A stretch of DNA of 12,308 nucleotides from Planctomycetota bacterium (GTDB lineage: Bacteria > Planctomycetota > Phycisphaerae > UBA1845): positions 1 to 12,308 of the forward strand of contig JADFRH010000032.1 in assembly GCA_022561415.1 (NCBI GenBank), written 5' to 3'. This document shows positions 6,608 through 12,308 of this stretch, piece after piece. Within the stretch, counting starts at the first letter, position 1; each line of letters opens with the position of its first letter. Below the pieces are notes generated by a model. It did not search any database and was not told where the DNA came from. It worked only from the letters and a program-made list of their open reading frames with translations. A program made the translations under genes and the position numbers.

Positions 6608-7507
6608 TTAATCGAATTCGTCTTCGTCAAACTCTTCCGGCGCTTGATCGGCGATCCATTCGTCGAGGCCCGATTGCGTTTCATGAATGGTCATCAGCGC
6701 CTTCATCGAGTAATGGTTGTTTCCGCAAAGCTGGGCACAGGCGACCTCGTAGTTGCCCGACTTCCCGGCCTCGAACCACACCGGTATCCGCATCCCCGGA
6801 ATCACATCCTGTTTCACACGCAACACCGGCAGCGAAAAGCTATGAATCACGTCCTTCGAGCCCAACTGAACGATGACCGGTCGCCCCTTGACGATGTGCA
6901 ATTCGGGACTCGTGATGTCATCCGCGCCGCGGGGATCATCCTCGTCGATCCCGATCGGGTTGATCGCTAGGTCGATGAGGGTCGGATCGAGCTTGCCGAA
7001 CTCACCGTCCGGTCCTGGATAATGGAAGTTCCAGGCGAACTGTTCGGCGATCACGTGAACGTGCTGCGGATTCTCGGCATCCTCGGGGAAGTCGGTCTTC
7101 ACGCTGCCCCACACGGGAATCGCCAGAAAGACAAGCAACACCACCTCGAAGATGGCCACCCCAACCTCGATGTATTTCGTCACCTTGGCCTTGACCATCT
7201 CGTGCGTCGCGGTGTGACCCGGGCGTGCCCGAAACTTGACCAGGCAATAAACGAAGTAGATACCCCATCCGAAGAAGAGCGGAGCCATGAACCAGTGTAT
7301 GAGGATGATGAGGTTGTCCACCTGCCGGCCGTACGTGTTCTCGCTGTACACCGCCGGAGGCAGACCGTACCCGTATTCGCCGTCGATCTTCACCGTGATC
7401 TCGGCCGCCGTCGCCTCAGGCGATTGTGCCAGCACACGCTCCGAGGCGAGAAACGTCAGACCCAACAGCGCAGAAACCGACAGTACCGCTACACAGCGGG
7501 TTCGCAT
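6608..7507 (-). CDS. coxB: Cytochrome c oxidase subunit II with CuA site and acidic tail
   Basis: Receives electrons at the periplasmic binuclear CuA centre and passes them to heme a of subunit I. The 299-residue precursor has a signal peptide (about 1-27, ending VLAQ), two transmembrane helices (about 65-92 and 113-133) and a cupredoxin domain. The aromatic electron-entry region is EQFAWNFHYPG (155-165). The CuA ligands are H222 (DVIHSF) and C257, C261, H265 and M268 in CAQLCGNNHYSM. The usual Glu between the cysteines, also a Mg ligand, is Gln259. No CXXCH is fused, so the electron donor must be separate. The protein ends in an acidic tail, EEFDEDEFD. Start is the ATG at 7507, with AAGGAG 6 nt upstream; the open frame extends 23 codons further but lacks such a site. 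Confidence 0.97.
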   Translation of the reverse strand: MRTRCVAVLSVSALLGLTFLASERVLAQSPEATAAEITVKIDGEYGYGLPPAVYSENTYGRQVDNLIILIHWFMAPLFFGWGIYFVYCLVKFRARPGHTATHEMVKAKVTKYIEVGVAIFEVVLLVFLAIPVWGSVKTDFPEDAENPQHVHVIAEQFAWNFHYPGPDGEFGKLDPTLIDLAINPIGIDEDDPRGADDITSPELHIVKGRPVIVQLGSKDVIHSFSLPVLRVKQDVIPGMRIPVWFEAGKSGNYEVACAQLCGNNHYSMKALMTIHETQSGLDEWIADQAPEEFDEDEFD

Positions 7508-7642
7508 CGGACACTCCTTCCAATCGTTACAAGAATCAGCCGAACCTTGCCCGGAACACCGCGCTTGACCGCCCACGCAACGTCCGGACCGAGCATCATC
7601 CTGATTGCGGCCGGCCTAGCAACCCGGCTAGTGAAAAAATTC
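7508..7642. other. 135-bp intergenic region between cupredoxin gene and coxB
   Basis: Holds the coxB ribosome site, an 8-bp palindrome GGCCGGCC (7611-7618 region) and a 5-bp inverted repeat CTAGC/GCTAG (7616-7620, 7627-7631) beside a run of six A on the plus strand (T on minus). The T run precedes the hairpin in the direction of transcription, so it is not an intrinsic terminator. I cannot identify a convincing promoter, though this longer gap is a plausible place for one or for an mRNA processing site. Confidence 0.4.
7514..7519 (-). promoter_or_regulatory. Ribosome binding site of coxB
   Basis: Minus-strand AAGGAG, 6 nt before the ATG at 7507. It decides for this start over the 23-codon-longer frame, and the resulting protein begins with a proper signal peptide. 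Confidence 0.75.
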
Positions 7643-8392
7643 CTACTTTGGAGCAAACGTCAGGTCTGCTACCTTGGTTTCGTCCACGGCAACCTCGACC
7701 GTCACGGTCTGGGTTCCGAACTTCTCGTGCCAGGCCTCGATCACGTACTTGCCCGGCGGCAGCCCGCTCAGCTCAAACGTCCCGTCCTTACCCGTCACGG
7801 CGAAGAACGGATGGTTGAACACCTTGATGTAGCAGCCCATCCACGGGTGAACGTCGCACTTGGCCTTAAAAACGTCCTCCTTCTTCAGCGAAACGCTCTT
7901 GGTCATGCCCTTTTTCGGCTGGCTGAAATTCAGCTGCTTGTTGACCTTGGGCAGGAAGTGGATGTTGTGATTTGTGTCATCGCTGTTCTTGACGATCAAA
8001 TCCTGGCCTTCCATGATCCCGATGACGTGCGGCTTGTACTGACAGCCGAATTGGTTTAGCTCGACCGACCCCGCCTTCACCGGGAACTTGCGATCGCCGA
8101 GCCCCTCCTTGACGTAGACCATCGTGTTGCGAATCGTGATCGGACTCGACGGATCCTTCTTGTTGGCCTTGACGCCGTTCAGAATGACCTTTTCGCTTCC
8201 GATCTTCTTTTTCGACTTCTTGCAGTTTGGATCCTTGTTCGTGTTGATGGTCTCCCGCTTGTACTTGGCCGCGTTGCCCTTGAAGAAGATTTTGCCCTTG
8301 ACGACGGCGTTGTCGGCAGACCATGCCGGCGCCGCGAGGGTCAGCCCGAACGCCCCGACCACGATTGCTGCTACGAACTTGCCACGGTTCAT
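7643..8392 (-). CDS. Secreted lysine-rich cupredoxin with C-terminal carboxypeptidase-regulatory-like domain
   Basis: A 249-residue exported protein, probably a type 1 copper electron carrier or copper protein acting in the periplasm. Signal peptide at 1-25 (cleavage near APAWSA). A cupredoxin-like region follows, with a histidine in NHNIHF (H142 or H145) and CDVHPWM supplying C179, H182 and M185; C-x2-H-x2-M is the amicyanin spacing. Residues about 194-245 (AVTGKDGTFELSGLPPGKY...) form a carboxypeptidase-regulatory/transthyretin-like beta domain. Similar planctomycete proteins are often labelled methylamine utilization proteins, but no methylamine genes are here. It is strongly basic: by hand count about 36 Lys against roughly 24 Asp/Glu. 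Start at 8392 is set by AGGAG 7 nt upstream. Extra cysteines C57, C117 and C187 could form disulfides. The position suggests electron transfer between the cytochrome and CuA. Confidence 0.85.
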   Translation of the reverse strand: MNRGKFVAAIVVGAFGLTLAAPAWSADNAVVKGKIFFKGNAAKYKRETINTNKDPNCKKSKKKIGSEKVILNGVKANKKDPSSPITIRNTMVYVKEGLGDRKFPVKAGSVELNQFGCQYKPHVIGIMEGQDLIVKNSDDTNHNIHFLPKVNKQLNFSQPKKGMTKSVSLKKEDVFKAKCDVHPWMGCYIKVFNHPFFAVTGKDGTFELSGLPPGKYVIEAWHEKFGTQTVTVEVAVDETKVADLTFAPK

Positions 8393-8498
8393 GTCCGATC
8401 TCCTAATCTCGATACCTGCCTGATGGTTGTTTTCCACGCGTTAGTCCGGCGTGGCCACGGACACGACGCCCAGGCCCCACCGCTAATGTCTAATCTCG
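8393..8498. other. 106-bp intergenic region between cytochrome and cupredoxin genes
   Basis: Contains a 9-bp direct repeat CTAATCTCG (8403-8411 and 8490-8498), one copy overlapping the cupredoxin ribosome site. It also contains a palindromic CGTGGCCACG (8450-8459) flanked by GTCCG/CGGAC (8444-8448, 8458-8462). No T run follows the hairpin, so I do not call a terminator. No clear promoter hexamers are seen. Confidence 0.4.
8400..8404 (-). promoter_or_regulatory. Ribosome binding site of the cupredoxin gene
   Basis: Minus-strand AGGAG, 7 nt before the ATG at 8392. It selects this start over an in-frame codon 15 codons upstream and places the signal peptide at the N-terminus. Confidence 0.75.
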
Positions 8499-11400
8499 TT
8501 AATCGTCAAACTCATCCTCGTCGTCGAATCCCTCGTCCTCGTCGCTCACGACGATTTTGAGCAGATCGGCCCGGGTGCTCGTTGCCCCGGCCTGGAAGAG
8601 ATAGTCGACCAACAGATTGATGTGATCGATCCCCGTTCCGGGGTATTGCGGGTCGCCCTCGAACGGGCTGACGCCATCGGGAAAATTCGAGGGCATCTTC
8701 GTGCCCGGCTGAATCCATTGCGGCTCGACCATCCAATTGTAGACCCATTCCCGCCGCAGCCGTTGATAGGTCAGCGCCAGATTCGGCGCACTGGCCGCCT
8801 GGAGCATGATCTTCTCGATCGCACCATCCGGCCCCGGTCCCTCGAAATAGGCCTTGGTCTCGACGTCGCCGAAATCGGAAACAAGGTTCTCGGCGCCGGT
8901 CAGCGTGTGACTGTCGATGACCGACCCGATCGTGTATACCTCCCCGTTAATGATCGCCATGGCGTCGTCACCCTCTCCGCGCACACTGTCGAGCCGATAC
9001 ATCTGCACGAAGTCGTCCGTGTTCCGGGCCGGCCCCGGCAGCATTGCGCCCAAGACGTGACACTGCAGACAGCCCATGTCGATGAGAAGCCGACCGGCAT
9101 GTTCGAAATCCTTGCGCGGCATCATCGGGCGAGCCGGCTCGACGAACGGGTATTCCACGTCATACAAATAGCGCATGAAGTCGACCTTGTCGAGCAGGTC
9201 GGCGTGGGCCTCGCGAAGCTCGTCCGCCCCCGCCGCCAACGCATCCAGCTCGAACGCCCGCATCAGCTTTCGCTCGACGGCAAATCGCGCCATCACGTCC
9301 GCCCTGCGTTCCAGCGACTCCTGCTCGTACCAATCCGCTCCGGCCAGCGACCCATCGTCCGTCGGCACCGCTTCGGCGATGTATTCCCGCACCGGCCTGC
9401 GTGCCTCCGCCAGCTTGGCGGCGTCGGTCCGGCTCAGCGCGGCGAAGTATTCGACGAGTGTCGTGGCGTCGTCACCGGTGAGCGTAAAGGTCGGCATGCG
9501 CACCTGAAGCCAGGGGCGCAGCGGCTCCACCTGCTGCAGAAACTTGTGGAACCAGTTGTGCTGGAGCTTGGCTCCCTCGCCCCACAGAGAGGGTGGCGCG
9601 TTGACGATGTCGAACTCCAGTTCCCCGGCGATGGTACGCCGGAAATATTGCTGAATCGTCGGGGTATTGTCCTCGATCTCGTGACAGCCCATGCAGTTCA
9701 ACTCGCGCGCCAGATGCCGGCCTTTGGCAATCGGCCCCAGCGCGCCGTTCTCGTAATCCACCTTTAAGACCTCGTTCACGCGCGGCGGAAGCCGAGATAG
9801 CAGGTACGTGGTCAACGCCTCCGCTTCGCGCTCGGTGAAGTAGTAGTTAGGCATCTTGAGCTTGTCGTACGGCTTCTTGAGTTTCTCGCGGTCCCAGATG
9901 CGCGGGTTCATCAGCTTGTGCTTGGCGAAGCCCGCGTGCGTCTGGGATATCTGTTCGTGCGCGTCGTCATCCACCGGCGACCAGTGATTCAGCAGGTCCG
10001 CGTCGCGCGGATAGACGTTGTCGAAGATCTCCGGCTTCTCATGCCGCATGTCGTGGAACGCGTGGTCGTAAAACGCGAAGTCGAGCTGCGACACCGGCTT
10101 CTCCGCCCACGCAGTCAACTCCGTGCCCACCGGCGTCGTACTCTCGAATCCTCGTATCTCGTGGCAGGTGTAGCAGCCGTAATGGGCGATGATCTTGTTG
10201 CCCAGGTACATGAGCTTCTTGTCCTCAACGCTCATCGGGTCGATTAGGCCGGCCGCCAGCTCTCTGCCGCGTGCCTTGTCGGCAAGCCCGGTCACGGGAT
10301 CGGGCGGCGCATACGATGCCGTGAGAAGCTCGACGAGAATGTTTCCAAGTTCACCACCCTCGTCCTTCATGATCGATCGACTTCGCCGCTCGCTGCGCTG
10401 GGCCGACAGAAGCGTGAACACCAGGTCGTCCACCATGCGCCGGCGGTTCGCCGTCAGATCGAACGTGCGCTGATCGAAGTCGTCGTTGGTGAGCGTCATC
10501 AGGTAGACGGCGATGTCGGCCGCCTCGCCCGGTGTGAGCCTCAGGCTCGGCATCTTGGTGTCCGGTGCGTAGTGCGTCGGCTCGGTGATCCAGGAGTAGA
10601 GCCACTCGAAGCTGACCTTGGAACCGATACCCGAAAGGTCCGGCGCGAAGCGCGAAAACGTCGGCTTGTTGTAGTCGGCATCGGGGTCAAATCGATCGGT
10701 CTCGGGATCAAAAATCGTGTCCACCTCGGACGTGAAGTGTTCCATCGCATAGTGAACCCGCTGCTCATAGGTCATGCCGAGGTAGCGATGATTTGCGGTT
10801 TCCTCGTCGATCTTCTCGCGGTGGGCGATGTCTTTGGTGATCCACTCCTCGCCGAACTCGGCGATGTTGGCGTGACACGCGAGACAACCAACGACCTTGA
10901 ACATCGTCCGTCCGCGCTCGACGTCGCCCTCGACATCGTCGGGCTTGACGATCGGCTGCCAGGAGTCGGAGACCGCCATCAAATACCGGGAGATCGCGGC
11001 CACCTCGGTCTCGGTGCGCTTCACGGGATCGGGGTCCACGGATGTGGCCGATTCCGCGCGGTTGTTCTCTTGTAGGAAAAAGTGGGGCATGAGCGTGGAG
11101 GGCCGGAACTCCTGCGGGAAAAACACCCAGGGATCGACGAACTCGGGCTTGAGTTTTGACGCTACGTGGCGAAGGTCCGGACCGACCCGACGGGCATCGG
11201 GAATGGCCTTATCCTCGTGGCAGTTGATACACCCGACCGACGCGAACAGGTACCGACCCAGATTGATGATCGAGCCTTTACGCTTGCCGTTCGCGCGGGC
11301 GATGTCGCTGATCTGGGAATGACACTTGGCGCAGCCGGCCTCGCTGTACCTGGGAAGCAGCATCGGGCGATCCCAATAGTGCTCCACCGTCTCGAACGTT

Positions 11401-12308
11401 GTGTTGGGCACACCGAACCGCGTGATGTAATACTCCTCGGCCCATCGCTCTCTTGCCTCGTGGGTCGGTGGCGAATGGGCGGCATTGACAAAGTCTGTGT
11501 CTTGCGGGTTGCCCTCGTGGCAGACGGTGCAGCCCATCTTCGCGATTGGGTGCGGTGAATCGACGGATAGATAGAGGTCCAAATCGGGGTGTGCCAGCAG
11601 CGGCTGCCCCAGATCGATCGTCTTGCGACCCGCGGACTTGAAATACCGATTGACCAACACGAGCAAGGCGTCGAAGTACTCGTCCTGTTGTTCTTTGGAG
11701 AGCTTCTCCCAGTGGTCGGTGACCCGCCCGGCCGGCAGCGGCTTGTCTTGGCCCTCGAGGATCGGCGCATCGGGAAGATCAAACGGATCATCCCCGTTTC
11801 GTTGCCGGGCCTCGTTGATCGCCGGAATCGACCGCTCGAGTGTTCGAGCCAAGCTGTCCTTGGCAAAGCCTCGATCGTCGATCGCGATGTGGCACGTCGT
11901 GCATCGGTCGGTCGTGTAGGTCTCGAGGTAGTTCAGCCGCTGGCGTATGTTCGGAAGAACGAGCTGCTTGACGTCGTGCCGCGCCGGGGTGAGCTTGGGG
12001 GACATGAAATCCAGCAGGGGCGTGTTGATGATGGCTCGAACCACCGGAACGGACGCCAAAAGCCCCTCATCTGTCAAGACACCCCGGAACGACTGATCTT
12101 TCTTCAACGCATCCGACGCCACCGCTTCGAGGTCGACCAGGTGTTTCTCGGCCTTGCGCACCGTGGCGTTAAGCTTGTCGAGCTCGGCCTCGATGGATGC
12201 TTGCTTGTCCTCCCACTTCTCCTTCTGCTTGCGCAGATCCTCGACCTCTTCCTCGCCGTCGGTGAGCAGCTTGTGCGCGTCTCGCGTCTTGGAGTGCTCG
12301 GCGCCGTG
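8499..12308 (-). CDS. Giant octaheme cytochrome c, 5' end beyond window
   Basis: At least 1269 residues are visible; the frame is open to the last base, so the N-terminus is missing and the GTG at 12161 is not a start I would trust. The first ~70 visible residues are charged heptad-like helix (coiled coil). Eight CXXCH heme sites follow, at visible residues 136, 260, 326, 360, 475, 712, 872 and 1080. Sites 4-8 each have a later Met-Pro (LMPHFF, TKMPS, LKMPN, VRMPT, TKMPS), as in class I monoheme domains with His/Met ligation. Sites 1-3 lack one and sit in a His-rich region (HPDLDLYL, DSPHP), suggesting bis-His hemes. It ends in the acidic tail DEDEGFDDEDEFDD. Probably a periplasmic electron conduit from a quinol-oxidising complex to the oxidase encoded downstream; partner and direction are inferred. 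Confidence 0.92.
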   Translation of the reverse strand, partial: HGAEHSKTRDAHKLLTDGEEEVEDLRKQKEKWEDKQASIEAELDKLNATVRKAEKHLVDLEAVASDALKKDQSFRGVLTDEGLLASVPVVRAIINTPLLDFMSPKLTPARHDVKQLVLPNIRQRLNYLETYTTDRCTTCHIAIDDRGFAKDSLARTLERSIPAINEARQRNGDDPFDLPDAPILEGQDKPLPAGRVTDHWEKLSKEQQDEYFDALLVLVNRYFKSAGRKTIDLGQPLLAHPDLDLYLSVDSPHPIAKMGCTVCHEGNPQDTDFVNAAHSPPTHEARERWAEEYYITRFGVPNTTFETVEHYWDRPMLLPRYSEAGCAKCHSQISDIARANGKRKGSIINLGRYLFASVGCINCHEDKAIPDARRVGPDLRHVASKLKPEFVDPWVFFPQEFRPSTLMPHFFLQENNRAESATSVDPDPVKRTETEVAAISRYLMAVSDSWQPIVKPDDVEGDVERGRTMFKVVGCLACHANIAEFGEEWITKDIAHREKIDEETANHRYLGMTYEQRVHYAMEHFTSEVDTIFDPETDRFDPDADYNKPTFSRFAPDLSGIGSKVSFEWLYSWITEPTHYAPDTKMPSLRLTPGEAADIAVYLMTLTNDDFDQRTFDLTANRRRMVDDLVFTLLSAQRSERRSRSIMKDEGGELGNILVELLTASYAPPDPVTGLADKARGRELAAGLIDPMSVEDKKLMYLGNKIIAHYGCYTCHEIRGFESTTPVGTELTAWAEKPVSQLDFAFYDHAFHDMRHEKPEIFDNVYPRDADLLNHWSPVDDDAHEQISQTHAGFAKHKLMNPRIWDREKLKKPYDKLKMPNYYFTEREAEALTTYLLSRLPPRVNEVLKVDYENGALGPIAKGRHLARELNCMGCHEIEDNTPTIQQYFRRTIAGELEFDIVNAPPSLWGEGAKLQHNWFHKFLQQVEPLRPWLQVRMPTFTLTGDDATTLVEYFAALSRTDAAKLAEARRPVREYIAEAVPTDDGSLAGADWYEQESLERRADVMARFAVERKLMRAFELDALAAGADELREAHADLLDKVDFMRYLYDVEYPFVEPARPMMPRKDFEHAGRLLIDMGCLQCHVLGAMLPGPARNTDDFVQMYRLDSVRGEGDDAMAIINGEVYTIGSVIDSHTLTGAENLVSDFGDVETKAYFEGPGPDGAIEKIMLQAASAPNLALTYQRLRREWVYNWMVEPQWIQPGTKMPSNFPDGVSPFEGDPQYPGTGIDHINLLVDYLFQAGATSTRADLLKIVVSDEDEGFDDEDEFDD

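Noticed and set aside
7610..7642. Hairpin plus A/T run as an intrinsic terminator after the cupredoxin gene
   Set aside because: On the minus strand the T run comes before the hairpin, and the stem is only 5 bp; wrong order for a terminator, and there is no plus-strand gene to terminate.
7643..8392. Reading the cupredoxin as a methylamine utilization protein
   Set aside because: That label comes from distant similarity; no methylamine dehydrogenase or mau genes are present and the context is a cytochrome oxidase operon.
8444..8462. Hairpin GTCCG/CGGAC as terminator of the cytochrome gene
   Set aside because: No T run follows it in the direction of transcription; the stem is short.
8622..9767. 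Plus-strand ORF (381 aa) opposite the octaheme cytochrome
   Set aside because: Antisense shadow of a gene with clear heme motifs; no ribosome site or domain of its own.
12159..12161. GTG as start of the octaheme cytochrome
   Set aside because: The frame continues open for 49 more codons to the window edge with coherent coiled-coil composition, and no signal peptide follows the GTG.

Overview
The window is a GC-rich stretch in which every supportable gene lies on the minus strand. It reads as one long aerobic-respiration operon. Read 5' to 3' on the minus strand (right to left), it encodes: a very large octaheme cytochrome c (5' end off the window); a secreted, lysine-rich cupredoxin; cytochrome c oxidase subunits II, I, III and IV; a possible tiny basic ORF; two small membrane proteins (68 and 99 aa); heme A synthase (ctaA); heme O synthase (ctaB); an ABC ATPase; and an ABC-2 permease cut by the left edge. 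No rRNA, tRNA, CRISPR array, transposon or intrinsic terminator is visible.

The organism is most likely a planctomycete or a relative. This is an inference from gene content: the giant multi-domain cytochrome c with an N-terminal coiled coil, the cupredoxin with a C-terminal carboxypeptidase-regulatory-like domain, and the small CAVCFG membrane protein next to an aa3-type oxidase are familiar to me from that group. No marker gene proves it.

Layout: 8499-12308 is the cytochrome (eight CXXCH sites). 7643-8392 is the cupredoxin, flanked by gaps of 106 and 135 bp. 3844-7507 is the oxidase core (II-I-III-IV) with gaps of about 15 bp or less. 3191-3839 is a small-ORF region. 1330-3194 is ctaA-ctaB, linked by four-base ATGA overlaps. 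1-1291 is the ABC transporter pair.

Working model: electrons from a quinol-oxidising complex, probably encoded upstream of the window, pass through the octaheme cytochrome and/or the basic cupredoxin to the CuA centre of subunit II. They then go through heme a to the heme a3-CuB site of subunit I. CtaB and CtaA make the heme A needed by subunit I. The two small membrane proteins and the ABC transporter are likely assembly or maturation factors, by position only. The most notable points are the loss of the canonical K-channel lysine in subunit I, near-identical acidic C-terminal tails on subunit II and the cytochrome alongside a strongly basic cupredoxin, and the mixed heme architecture of the cytochrome.
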